From: Clostridia bacterium
GTDB taxonomy: Bacteria; Bacillota; Clostridia; Christensenellales; Aristaeellaceae
NCBI GenBank assembly: GCA_017459565.1
Contig: JAFUCP010000003.1
Location: 1 to 47,968 of the forward strand
Length of the DNA stretch: 47,968 nucleotides
Direction: 5' to 3'
The translations under genes were made by a program, and so were the position numbers. Shown here piece by piece: positions 8,722-16,492 of this stretch (positions are counted from its first letter, which is position 1; every line of letters starts with the position of its first letter). The notes beneath the pieces are model-generated. The model was given only the letters and a program-made list of their open reading frames with translations. It did no database searches and was not told the DNA's origin.

Positions 8722-9645
8722 TCACGCCTCCCTTCTGATCCGGGGGTCCAGCACGGCGTACAGGCTGTCCGCCAGCAGGTTGCCCAGCACCACCACCAGC
8801 GTGGTAAACAGCGCCGTGCCCTGAAGCAGCGGTATGTCCCGCCCGGAAATGGCCTGCACCGCCAGGCGCCCGATGCCGTTGATGGAAAACACGGTTTCCG
8901 TGATCACCGCGCCGGAGAGCAGGCTGGAAAGCTGCATCGCCATCATGGTCATCACCGGCAGCATGGCGTTTCTCAGCGCGTGCAGCACCAGTATGCCCGG
9001 CTGGCCGCGCCCCTTGGCCCGGGCGGTATCGATGTAGTCCTGCTGCAATACGTCCAGCAGCGTGGAGCGCACCAGACGGGCCACGCTGCCCGCGGAATTC
9101 CAGCCCAGGGCGATGGCGGGCAGAATGTAGCCCTTCCAGCTGTCCACGCCGGAAATCGGCAGCCAGTGCAGGTGGTAGGCGAACACGTATTGCAGCAGCA
9201 TCGCCACCATGAACACCGGCATGGAGACACCCAGCAGCGAAAAGCCCATGAAAAGATGGTCCAGAAGGCCGTTTTTGCGCACCGCCGCCACGATGCCGCA
9301 GGCGATGCCCACCACCCACGCGAACAGCGCCGCCGCCACGGCCAGCGCCAGCGTGTTGCCGAAGGCCGCGGCCATGAGCTGGGAAACCGGCTTGCCCATG
9401 GAATAGCTGGTGCCGAAATCCCCGCGCAGCGCGTCAAGCACATAGCGCGCGAACTGGACGTGGATGGGCTGATCCAGCCCCAGCTCCGCCGTCATGCGCT
9501 GGATGGTATCGATATCGGCGTGTTCGCCCATCATGGTGGCGACGGGGTTGCCGGGCACTACGCGCAGCATGATGAAGATCATAAGCGCCACACCCAGCAG
9601 CACGATCACGGCCTGAATAAACCGCCGCAGAAGGCTCTGTTTCAT
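8722..9645 (-). CDS. dppB: Dipeptide/oligopeptide ABC transporter permease (DppB/OppB-like)
   Basis: First permease of the peptide importer, 307 residues and full length. The N-terminus is the classical RRFIQAVIVLLGVALMIFIMLRVVPGNP-type segment, followed by LGLDQPIHVQFARY and GDFGTSYSMGKPV. The EAA loop is DYIDTARAKGRGQPGILVLHALRNA and the protein ends YAVLDPRIR, as in DppB. Start at 9645 follows AAGGAG. A gap of 177 bp containing a strong hairpin separates it from the binding-protein gene upstream. Confidence 0.94.
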   Translation of the reverse strand: MKQSLLRRFIQAVIVLLGVALMIFIMLRVVPGNPVATMMGEHADIDTIQRMTAELGLDQPIHVQFARYVLDALRGDFGTSYSMGKPVSQLMAAAFGNTLALAVAAALFAWVVGIACGIVAAVRKNGLLDHLFMGFSLLGVSMPVFMVAMLLQYVFAYHLHWLPISGVDSWKGYILPAIALGWNSAGSVARLVRSTLLDVLQQDYIDTARAKGRGQPGILVLHALRNAMLPVMTMMAMQLSSLLSGAVITETVFSINGIGRLAVQAISGRDIPLLQGTALFTTLVVVLGNLLADSLYAVLDPRIRREA

Positions 9646-9760
9646 GTAAGCTCCTTGATTAAGGCACAGAAGCCGCCGACGCTTCCGCTGTTGCGGTCGG
9701 CGCTGGCTGTTGACTATGGAAGAAAACGGAAATAGCGCCCCGCGGCGCTCAGCTCGCCGA

Positions 9761-9806
9761 GGTCCGTCCCGGGCAGCCGCCTGGGCACGCCTGCCCGGGT
9801 CGGACC
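9761..9806 (-). promoter_or_regulatory. Intercistronic stem-loop between the peptide-binding protein and dppB
   Basis: Arms 9761-9776 and 9791-9806 pair with one mismatch (16-bp GC-rich stem, 14-nt loop). There is no U-tract on the minus-strand transcript. Such hairpins after binding-protein genes usually protect the upstream mRNA and reduce downstream expression, giving excess binding protein. Function is inferred from position. Confidence 0.7.
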
Positions 9807-9822
9807 CGGTAAAGGCTTTGTG

Positions 9823-11442
9823 TTACTTGAGCGTCACATCCGCGGCGTAGAAATCGGAGAAGCCTGCCCAGTGGGGAATGAACTCCGCCACGCGCTCGCC
9901 CAGGCAGTACAGGTGCAGCTCTTCAAACAGCGGGAACCACGCGGCGTCCTCGCCGATGATCTTCTGCTCCAGCGCCTGGTATTCCGCCTCGCGCCCGGCG
10001 TCGTCCACGATGGCGGAGGCGGCGGCCACCCGCGCCATGGTCGCGGCGTCGGGATAGTTCAGGCTGCGCTGGGCGGTGTTGCGCTCGTTGCCGAAGAAGG
10101 TGAACATGATGTTGGCCGGGTCGTTGTAATCCATGCCCCAGCGGGCCAGGAAGGAATCCATCTCGCCGGACATGCGCAGGTTGATCCACGCGGAGTGGTC
10201 GTAGCTCTTGATGTTGGCCTTGATGCCCACGGCGTCCAGGAACTGGCTGATGTACTGGTACACCAGCTGGGCGTTGCTGTCCGCGGCGGAATCCATGGAA
10301 AGCTCAAAGCTGATCTCGCCCTCGGCGTAGCCGGCCTCCCGCAGCAGTGCCTTCGCGCCTTCGGGGTCATATTCAATGCCCGTCAGCGCGTCGTTGTGGG
10401 CCCAGATGCCGGTGGGGATGATGCCGTATTCCCGGATGGCGTTGCCGCTGTAGATGCCGGTGATGATGGCGTCTACATCGATGGCCATGCCCACGGCCCT
10501 GCGCACGTTCACGTCGCTCAGATAATCCTTCTTTTCGTTGAAGGTGAGATAGGTCAGCCCCACCTTCGGGGTGCTGACGATGCGATCGCCGTAGACGGGC
10601 TTGTAGGCCGATTCCACGATGGCGCTGTCCAGGTTCTGCAAATCGATGATATCCAGCTCTCCGTTCTGGAACATCAGGTTCTGGGTGCCGGCGTCGGGAA
10701 TGACGCGCACGATCACCTTTTTCACGCTGGGCGCCTCGCCCCAGTACCTGTCGTTGGCCACCAGGGTGTAGTGGTCGTTGGCGACCCATTCGGTGACGAT
10801 GTAGGGCCCGGTGCCGATGGTGTCGGCGGGCTCGCTGCCGAAATTTTCGACCTGCGCCATGGTCTCGGCGTCCACGATGGACATGGCCGGCGCGGACAGC
10901 TCCGCCATGAAGCCGGCGTTTGGCGCGTTCAGGGTGACGCTGAAGTGGGTGTCGTCCTTTACGTTGAAGCCCTCCAGCGCGTCGGCCTCGCCGTTCATCA
11001 GCGCTTCGCCGCCCACGACCTCCAGGGGAATGTCGGTGTTTTCGCTGGCCGCGATCAGCAGGCGTTCAAAGCTGTACTGCACGTCCGAGGCGGTCAGGGC
11101 GCTGCCGTTGGAAAAGACGACGCCGTCCTTCAGCGTGAAGCTGTAGGTGAGCCCGTCCTCGCTGACGGAGCAATCCTCGCACAGGCTGTTGACCACCTGG
11201 GCCGTGCCGTCCACCATGCGCGTCTCAAACAGGCGGTCAAATACGTTCATGGGAATCATGTAGTTGTCCGTGGTCTTCGCCACGTCCATCGTGGAAATGT
11301 CGTACAGGATGGCCGCGCGCAGCAGGCCGTCCTCCGCCGCCTCCGCCGAGCAGGGCAGGACCGCGGCGAACAGCAGTGCCGCAAGCATGAAAGCCGCCTG
11401 CCTTGCCATGCGGCGGGAGCGATTCGCAAAACGATGTGCCAT
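9823..11442 (-). CDS. Peptide ABC transporter substrate-binding protein, family 5 (DppA/OppA-like)
   Basis: Extracytoplasmic receptor for the peptide importer, 539 residues. The N-terminus is basic (MAHRFANRSRRMARQ) with a hydrophobic core (AAFMLAALLFAAVLP) and a likely signal peptidase site after AEA near residue 36. A Cys in VLPCSA is near but not in a good lipobox, so lipoprotein anchoring is uncertain. The mature part has family-5 features: LKDGVVFSNGSALTASDVQYSFERL, TIGTGPYIV, RNLMFQNGELD-like segments and NVRRAVGMAIDVDAII. Start at 11442 follows GGAGG with eight spacer bases. It is the first gene of the operon and has its own promoter at 11505-11533. Peptide specificity is unknown; family 5 also binds nickel and sugars, but the full Dpp set favours peptides. 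Confidence 0.93.
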   Translation of the reverse strand: MAHRFANRSRRMARQAAFMLAALLFAAVLPCSAEAAEDGLLRAAILYDISTMDVAKTTDNYMIPMNVFDRLFETRMVDGTAQVVNSLCEDCSVSEDGLTYSFTLKDGVVFSNGSALTASDVQYSFERLLIAASENTDIPLEVVGGEALMNGEADALEGFNVKDDTHFSVTLNAPNAGFMAELSAPAMSIVDAETMAQVENFGSEPADTIGTGPYIVTEWVANDHYTLVANDRYWGEAPSVKKVIVRVIPDAGTQNLMFQNGELDIIDLQNLDSAIVESAYKPVYGDRIVSTPKVGLTYLTFNEKKDYLSDVNVRRAVGMAIDVDAIITGIYSGNAIREYGIIPTGIWAHNDALTGIEYDPEGAKALLREAGYAEGEISFELSMDSAADSNAQLVYQYISQFLDAVGIKANIKSYDHSAWINLRMSGEMDSFLARWGMDYNDPANIMFTFFGNERNTAQRSLNYPDAATMARVAAASAIVDDAGREAEYQALEQKIIGEDAAWFPLFEELHLYCLGERVAEFIPHWAGFSDFYAADVTLK

Positions 11443-11504
11443 GATGAAATCCTCCGTTATTCTTTAATTGCGTCCCGGGTACAAGCCTCCAGGATATCAG
11501 TTTT

Positions 11505-11533
11505 ATTATATCCCAAAAAGCGAGAGCGGGCAA
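11505..11533 (-). promoter_or_regulatory. SigA-type promoter of the peptide ABC operon
   Basis: Minus strand TTGCCC, 17-bp spacer, TATAAT, about 60 bp upstream of the ATG at 11442. It is the only good match in the divergent gap on this strand. Confidence 0.75.
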
Positions 11534-11550
11534 TGCCATTTTTATGGCAT
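11533..11550. promoter_or_regulatory. Operator-like palindrome ATGCCAT-N4-ATGGCAT
   Basis: A perfect 7-bp inverted repeat with a 4-bp T spacer abuts the upstream side of the -35 element of the peptide operon promoter. The position suits an activator or repressor site shared by the divergent genes. The binding protein is unknown. Confidence 0.45.
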
Positions 11551-11585
11551 CTCCGCCGCTTTTGCGCTCTTTTTTCTCAAAGTGA

Positions 11586-11614
11586 TGGACATAAAGCGGA
11601 AATAGTGGTAAAAT
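11586..11614 (+). promoter_or_regulatory. SigA-type promoter of the AI-2E-family gene
   Basis: TGGACA, 17-bp spacer, TAAAAT, 65 bp before the ATG at 11679. It is divergent from the peptide operon promoter, with the palindrome at 11533-11550 between them. Confidence 0.65.
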
Positions 11615-11678
11615 TATCGTACGCACCCGCGAAGGGAAAAAATGCGGGAATTCCGTTCCCGAAAAGGGGGATCTACGG

Positions 11679-12878
11679 ATGAAGAACAAGGAAAACGAAA
11701 AATACGTTAAATGGGGGATCACCGCGTGTGTGGTGGTGATCTTCAGCCTGTTCTGTTACTACCAGATACAGGGTATGCGCAAGGGCGGCGGTATGCTGGG
11801 CGCGTTTACAAAGATTTTGACCCCGTTTGTTTACGGTGCGGCCATCGCCTATCTCGTCGCGCCGTTGTGCCGCAAGCTGGAGGGCGTGTTTGTCAGGCGC
11901 TTCAAGGGCAAGAAGAAGGAAAGTCTGGCCTCCTCCCTGGCCATCTGCCTGTCTCTGCTGACGGAGATACTGATCGTCGCGGCAGTGATACTGCTCATTA
12001 TCCCGCAGCTGATCAACAGCATTTCCAGATTGGCCGAGGTGCTGCCCGGACAGATCAGATCGGCCCGTGCCCGGGCGGAGGAGCTGATGGCCAGCCATCC
12101 CGAGTGGCTGGAATGGGTGGAAAAGTACTTCGGCAACGTGCAGGAGCGGCTGAACAGCTGGATTTCCAAGGACCTGCCCGCCATGGCCCAGTCCGTGCTG
12201 ACCAGCGGGGTGCAAAAGGTCGCCGGGGCCTTCGGCGTCATCTATAACCTGCTGCTGGGACAGTTCGTGGCCATCTACCTTCTGGCCCGGCGCAAACAGC
12301 TGGCGGCGCAGGCGCGGCTGCTGCTTCGGGGCACCTTCAAGACCAGCTGGGCCGACTGGCTGGAGAATGAAATACATATCGTGGACCGCATGTTCAACGG
12401 CTTCTTCATGGGCAAGCTGCTGGACTCGGCCATCATCGGCGGGCTCTGCTTCGTGGGCTGCCTGCTGATGCGCTTTGAATCGCCCATTCTGATCGCGGTC
12501 ATCGTGGGCGTGACCAACATCATCCCCTTCTTCGGCCCCTTCATCGGCGCCATTCCCTGCGCGCTGCTGCTCCTGTTGGAGGAGCCCATGCACTGCTTGA
12601 TGTTTGTGATATTCGTCATTGTGCTGCAGCAGCTGGACGGCAACGTCATCGGCCCGCGCATACTGGGCAACTCCACCGGGCTGTCCGGGCTGTGGGTGAT
12701 GTTCGGCATCCTGCTCTTCGGCGGGCTGTGGGGCGTCGGCGGCATGGTCGTGGGCGTGCCGCTGATGGCGGTGATCTACGATGTCGTGCGCCAGCTGACC
12801 ATCCGCGGCGTAAAAAAGCACGGCCGGGACGACATGCTGGACGAATACAACGCGAAATACCACGCCGAAGGTAAATAG
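11679..12878 (+). CDS. AI-2E family transporter (PF01594-type membrane exporter)
   Basis: Polytopic membrane protein of 399 residues. The first helix lies at about 11-30 (GITACVVVIFSLFCYYQI). A second pair follows near KILTPFVYGAAIAYLVAPL, the family's N-terminal signature. A long amphipathic or periplasmic-like middle part (about 110-190) is followed by the C-terminal block of helices with the conserved VIVGVTNIIPFFGPFIGAIP and QQLDGNVIGPRILG. Members export AI-2 in E. coli, or act as Na+/H+ antiporters or unknown exporters elsewhere, so the substrate here is not known. Start follows AAAGGGGGA with a suitable spacer. The C-terminus is soluble and charged. It is a single gene with its own promoter, converging on uvrB. 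Confidence 0.9.
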   Translation: MKNKENEKYVKWGITACVVVIFSLFCYYQIQGMRKGGGMLGAFTKILTPFVYGAAIAYLVAPLCRKLEGVFVRRFKGKKKESLASSLAICLSLLTEILIVAAVILLIIPQLINSISRLAEVLPGQIRSARARAEELMASHPEWLEWVEKYFGNVQERLNSWISKDLPAMAQSVLTSGVQKVAGAFGVIYNLLLGQFVAIYLLARRKQLAAQARLLLRGTFKTSWADWLENEIHIVDRMFNGFFMGKLLDSAIIGGLCFVGCLLMRFESPILIAVIVGVTNIIPFFGPFIGAIPCALLLLLEEPMHCLMFVIFVIVLQQLDGNVIGPRILGNSTGLSGLWVMFGILLFGGLWGVGGMVVGVPLMAVIYDVVRQLTIRGVKKHGRDDMLDEYNAKYHAEGK

Positions 12879-12913
12879 CCGCGCCATACCGCGCACATTG
12901 TCCGAACAGGCGA

Positions 12914-12961
12914 AGGGGCTGTCTCGAAATGACACGGAGAGGTCATATTGAGACAGCCCCT
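12914..12961. repeat. 48-bp hairpin repeat, copy 1 (GGGGCTGTCTC family)
   Basis: Arms AGGGGCTGTCTC and GAGACAGCCCCT are perfect complements, with further partial pairing inside. It is identical over 48 bp to 13162-13209 and related to the hairpin at 20857-20905. It lies 36 bp after the stop of the AI-2E-family gene. There is no T-run directly after it. Confidence 0.85.
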
Positions 12962-13161
12962 CAGACCGCTGACAAAGCCCGCAAGCGCAGAAATTTCCGG
13001 AAACAGCGCTTGCACGGTTGAAATTTCTGCTTCCTGCGGCAGGACAGCCTGCAAATTCGGTTGCTTACATTCGGGGTAAGCGCCCTCATTTGCAGGCTGT
13101 CCTTTCTTGTCTTGCAGGCTTCTCAACGGCCTGTCAGGATATTGACTTTGTCAATATCCTG

Positions 13162-13209
13162 AGGGGCTGTCTCGAAATGACACGGAGAGGTCATATTGAG
13201 ACAGCCCCT
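13162..13209. repeat. 48-bp hairpin repeat, copy 2 (GGGGCTGTCTC family)
   Basis: Exact direct copy of 12914-12961. It lies 18 bp beyond the uvrB stop codon (minus strand), so it would fold at the 3' end of the uvrB transcript. TGGTTTTA follows on the plus strand. Confidence 0.85.
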
Positions 13210-13226
13210 TGGTTTTACGGCGTTGG

Positions 13227-15248
13227 TTATCCGGGGTTCCTGTGGGTCAACTTTTCGCGCCGCCTGCGCCTTTGCCGGGACTGCTCGCCGGAGGCCATCA
13301 CCTTTTCGCCCTTGAGAGCCAGCATCTCGTCGCGCAGCTTCGCGGCCTTTTCGAAGTCCAGGTTGTTTGCGGCCTGGAGCATCAATTCCTCCAGCCGTTC
13401 GATGGCCATGCGCTTTTCCTCCTCGTCCAGGCCCTGACCGGAGGCCTCGTCGGGGGCGCGGGTGACCTCCATAAGCTCCCGGATGGCGCTGCGCACCGTC
13501 TGGGGCGTGATGTGGTTGTCCTCGTTGTACTTCATCTGGATCTCGCGGCGGCGGTTGGTCTCGGTGATGGCGCTGAGCATGGAATCCGTCATGGCGTCGG
13601 CGTACATGATCACGCGCCCGTCCACGTTGCGCGCCGCGCGCCCGATGGTCTGGATCAGGCTGGTCTCGCTGCGAAGAAAGCCCTCCTTGTCCGCGTCCAG
13701 GATGCAAACCAGGGAGACCTCCGGCATGTCCAAGCCCTCACGCAGCAGGTTGATGCCCACCAGCACGTCAAATTCTCCGCTGCGCAGCCCATGGATCAGC
13801 TTGATGCGCTCCAGGGTTTCGATATCCGAGTGGAGGTATTCCACCCGCACGTCCAGCTCCTTGAGGTACTGGGTCAGGCTCTCGGCCATGCGCTTGGTCA
13901 GCGTGGTGACCAGCACGCGCCCGCCCGCGCCGGTGACGGCGTTGATTTCGCCCACCAGGTCGTCCACCTGCCCGGTGGCGGGCCGCACCACGATTTCCGG
14001 GTCCACCAGTCCCGTGGGGCGGATGATCTGCTCCACCACCTGCTCAGCCCGCTCCAGCTCATAGGGGCCGGGGGTGGCGGAGACATAGATGGTCTGGCCC
14101 GCACGCTGTTCAAATTCGTGGAACTTCAGCGGGCGGTTGTCGTAGGCGGCGGGCAGCCGGAAGCCGTAGTCCACCAGCGTGCGCTTACGGGCGAAGTCGC
14201 CGTTGTACATGGCGCGGATCTGGGGTACGGTCACGTGGGCCTCGTCGATGAAGATCAAAAAGTCCTTCGGGAAGTAGTCCAGCAGCGTGAACGGCGCTTC
14301 GCCGGGCCGTCGGCCGTCGAAGTAGCGGGAATAGTTTTCTATGCCGCTGCAATAGCCGATCTCCCGCATCATTTCGATGTCGTAGTGGACGCGCTGCTCC
14401 AGCCGCTGGGCCTCCAGCAGACGGCCGCTGTCTCTGAAATCCTTCAGCCGCAGGGCCAGGTCCGCCTCGATCTGCTCGATGCAGCGGTCCAGCTTATCCT
14501 TGCTGGTGGCATAGTGACTGGCGGGGAAGATGAGGACGTGGTTCATGCAGCGCAGCACTTTGCCCGTCACCATGTCCACCTCAGAGATGCGCTCGATCTC
14601 GTCTCCAAAGAATTCCACGCGCACGCCCCGCTTTTCCGAGGCAGCGGGGATGATTTCGATGACCTCGCCCCGCACGCGGAAGGTGCCGCGTTCGGGCTCG
14701 AAGTCGTTGCGGGTGAACTGTATGTCGATCAGCCGGCGCAACAGGTCGTCCCTGTCGATCTCCATGCCCTCCCGCAGCGATACGGAAAGCCCCTCGTATT
14801 CCTCGGGGTCGCCCAGACCGTAAATACAGCTGACCGAGGCGACGATGACCACGTCCCGCCGCTCCGAAAGCCAGCTGGTGGCGCTGTGGCGCATACGGTC
14901 GATCTCGTCGTTGATGGAGGAATCCTTTTCGATGAAGGTGTCCGTGGAGGGAATGTAGGCCTCGGGCTGGTAGTAATCGTAATAGGACACGAAGTAGCCC
15001 ACGGCGTTCTCCGGGAAGAACTCCCGGAACTCCGCGGCCAGCTGGGCCGCCAGCGTCTTGTTGTGTGCGATGACCAGCGCGGGCCGGTTCGCGTTTTTGA
15101 TGATGTTGGCCATGGTGAAGGTCTTGCCGGAGCCGGTGACGCCCAGCAGCACCTGGTGCCTCATGCCCTTTTCAAGCCCTTCGGTCAGCTTCTGGATGGC
15201 CTGGGGCTGGTCGCCCGTGGGCCGGTAATCGGAATGGAGCTGGAACAT
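13227..15248 (-). CDS. uvrB: UvrABC excinuclease subunit B
   Basis: Helicase-like core of nucleotide excision repair; receives damaged DNA from UvrA and recruits UvrC for incision. It has 673 residues, the family's normal length. Walker A GVTGSGKT lies at 36-43. The damage-probing beta-hairpin region has [17 protein letters not shown] near residue 95. The DEAH-like motif is DEAHVTVPQ. Helicase motifs include [35 protein letters not shown] and [13 protein letters not shown] motif for UvrC contact is at the C-terminus ([24 protein letters not shown]), after which the tail is Arg-rich. I chose the ATG at 15248 (MFQLHSDY) over the in-frame TTG at 15254 because GAGG is better spaced. uvrA and uvrC are not in the window. 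Confidence 0.98.
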   Translation of the reverse strand: MFQLHSDYRPTGDQPQAIQKLTEGLEKGMRHQVLLGVTGSGKTFTMANIIKNANRPALVIAHNKTLAAQLAAEFREFFPENAVGYFVSYYDYYQPEAYIPSTDTFIEKDSSINDEIDRMRHSATSWLSERRDVVIVASVSCIYGLGDPEEYEGLSVSLREGMEIDRDDLLRRLIDIQFTRNDFEPERGTFRVRGEVIEIIPAASEKRGVRVEFFGDEIERISEVDMVTGKVLRCMNHVLIFPASHYATSKDKLDRCIEQIEADLALRLKDFRDSGRLLEAQRLEQRVHYDIEMMREIGYCSGIENYSRYFDGRRPGEAPFTLLDYFPKDFLIFIDEAHVTVPQIRAMYNGDFARKRTLVDYGFRLPAAYDNRPLKFHEFEQRAGQTIYVSATPGPYELERAEQVVEQIIRPTGLVDPEIVVRPATGQVDDLVGEINAVTGAGGRVLVTTLTKRMAESLTQYLKELDVRVEYLHSDIETLERIKLIHGLRSGEFDVLVGINLLREGLDMPEVSLVCILDADKEGFLRSETSLIQTIGRAARNVDGRVIMYADAMTDSMLSAITETNRRREIQMKYNEDNHITPQTVRSAIRELMEVTRAPDEASGQGLDEEEKRMAIERLEELMLQAANNLDFEKAAKLRDEMLALKGEKVMASGEQSRQRRRRREKLTHRNPG

Positions 15249-15279
15249 GTTCAAACCTCGCCGCGTGTATTCTCCCTTT

Positions 15280-15308
15280 ATTATAACACCTTTGTCCCCC
15301 CTTGAAAA
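15280..15308 (-). promoter_or_regulatory. Probable uvrB promoter
   Basis: Minus strand TTTTCA, 17 bp, TATAAT, 32 bp before the uvrB ATG. The -35 hexamer overlaps that of the divergent promoter at 15302-15330, so the two may compete. Confidence 0.55.
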
Positions 15309-15330
15309 CAGCCGGGCAAAGGTTTAATAT
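15302..15330 (+). promoter_or_regulatory. Probable promoter of the NlpC/P60 protein gene
   Basis: TTGAAA, 17 bp, TAATAT, about 70 bp before the ATG at 15399. It overlaps the -35 of the divergent uvrB promoter. Confidence 0.5.
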
Positions 15331-15398
15331 TCCGTTCGACGCCGCGCACCCGCGCCGCCCCCGCGCCATACCATGGACAGTATAAGGAGGAATCGTTC

Positions 15399-16403
15399 AT
15401 GGCAGAAATCAAAAAGATGCCCGCGGCGCTGTTCGCCAGGGAGCTGGGAGAGGCGCTTGAACGGCACGACGGATATATCATGGGCGCGACGGGGCAGGAC
15501 CCGAGGAAATGGCCCGCGGACAGCCACTGGTTTACCCAGTATACGGGCGAGCAGCGCGAAAAGGCGCTGTATTGGCGTCAACACGCCAGCCGCGTCTGGG
15601 ACTGCAACGGCCTGGCCGAAGGGCTGTACCGGGACTATGCCGGGGTCAACATCAATTCAAAGGCGCGCTACAACTACGCAAGCTGGTGCGATCCCAAGGG
15701 AACGGGTATGATCCCCGGGAAATACCGCCTGCCCGGGGCGGCGGTGTTCTGGGGGGACACGGCATCAAATATCACCCATGTGGCCTTTTTGTATGAGCCC
15801 GTGGACGCGGACAAGCCGCGGGGGGACTGGTATCTCATCGAGGCCCGGGGCGTGATGACGGGCGTGGTCAAGACGCGCCTGAAGGCGCGCAAGCCGGACT
15901 TCTGGGGCTTGATGACGAAGTACTTTGAATATGACGGCATCCGGGCAGAGGACCTGCGCCCGGACGACAGGCTGCTGAAAAACGGCTGTGAGGGCGAGGA
16001 CGTGAAGCAGCTGCAAACGGCGCTGATCCGGCTGGGCTACGATTGCGGGCGCTGGGGCGCGGATGGCGATTTCGGCGACGCCACGGAGCTGGCGCTCAAG
16101 GCCTTCCAGCGGGACAGCGGGCTGGACGCAGACGGCATATGCGGCCCAAAGACCCGGGCGGCGCTGGATAAGGCGCTGGCGAAGCTGGAGGCGGCGGTTT
16201 CCAAACCCCGCCTTGTGGAGATTCGCGGCGGCAGCTGCTACGTGCGCGCCGAGCCCGGCACAGCCTCGGCCGTCATCGGCGTCGCCCGGGAGGGGGAACA
16301 CCTGAAGTACCTGGGCGAAACGGATGGGGCCACCGGCTGGCTCAGGGTGGACTTCGAGGGCCGCGCAGGCTGGGTGTCCGGAAAGTACGGCAGACTGATA
16401 TAG
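15399..16403 (+). CDS. NlpC/P60-like cysteine peptidase with peptidoglycan-binding and SH3 domains (lysin-like)
   Basis: Probable cell-wall hydrolase of 334 residues. N-terminal NlpC/P60-type domain (about 1-180): catalytic Cys69 in WDCNGLAEG, His127 in ITHVAFLYEP, and a candidate third polar residue around LIEARG near 150. A PG_binding_1 repeat follows at about 193-260 (DVKQLQTALIRLGYDCG, GDFGDATELALKAFQ, GICGPKTRAAL). A C-terminal bacterial SH3 domain spans about 270-334 (VRAEPGTASAVIGVAREGE, GWVSGKYGRLI). Start follows AAGGAGG. There is no signal peptide, as in phage endolysins or proteins moved by another route. No holin or phage gene is nearby, so it is either a domesticated lysin or a wall enzyme exported non-classically. 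Domain calls are good; role is inferred. Confidence 0.82.
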   Translation: MAEIKKMPAALFARELGEALERHDGYIMGATGQDPRKWPADSHWFTQYTGEQREKALYWRQHASRVWDCNGLAEGLYRDYAGVNINSKARYNYASWCDPKGTGMIPGKYRLPGAAVFWGDTASNITHVAFLYEPVDADKPRGDWYLIEARGVMTGVVKTRLKARKPDFWGLMTKYFEYDGIRAEDLRPDDRLLKNGCEGEDVKQLQTALIRLGYDCGRWGADGDFGDATELALKAFQRDSGLDADGICGPKTRAALDKALAKLEAAVSKPRLVEIRGGSCYVRAEPGTASAVIGVAREGEHLKYLGETDGATGWLRVDFEGRAGWVSGKYGRLI

Positions 16404-16413
16404 CCCAAGGCGC

Positions 16414-16442
16414 TTGTATCCCGGCCCAAAAGCTGGTATAAT
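16414..16442 (+). promoter_or_regulatory. SigA-type promoter of the DNA methyltransferase gene
   Basis: TTGTAT, 17-bp spacer, TATAAT, 50 bp before the chosen ATG at 16493. The -10 starts only 34 bp after the preceding stop. Confidence 0.7.
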
Positions 16443-16492
16443 GGCATGTGGAAATGCTCGGCAGAATCAATCGGACGCGGGAGGGTGGTCGC

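Larger units (their letters stand above)
12879..13226. repeat. Mosaic of nested palindromes between convergent genes (348 bp)
   Basis: No gene is visible. The gap contains, in order: a 48-bp hairpin repeat (12914-12961); a 24-bp module (12961-12984) shared with 43845-43868; an 11-bp inverted repeat (12987-12997/13020-13030); a 16-bp perfect inverted repeat AGGACAGCCTGCAAAT (13041-13056/13088-13103); a 10-bp perfect hairpin (13136-13160, AGGATATTGA arms); and an exact second copy of the 48-bp hairpin (13162-13209). The two 48-bp copies bracket the rest. The hairpins lie just beyond both stop codons and may terminate transcripts from both sides. Confidence 0.8.

Noticed and set aside
12914-13209. 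Possible short CRISPR array from the two identical 48-bp repeats
   Set aside because: Only two copies, about 200 bp apart, with palindromic content in between and no cas genes.
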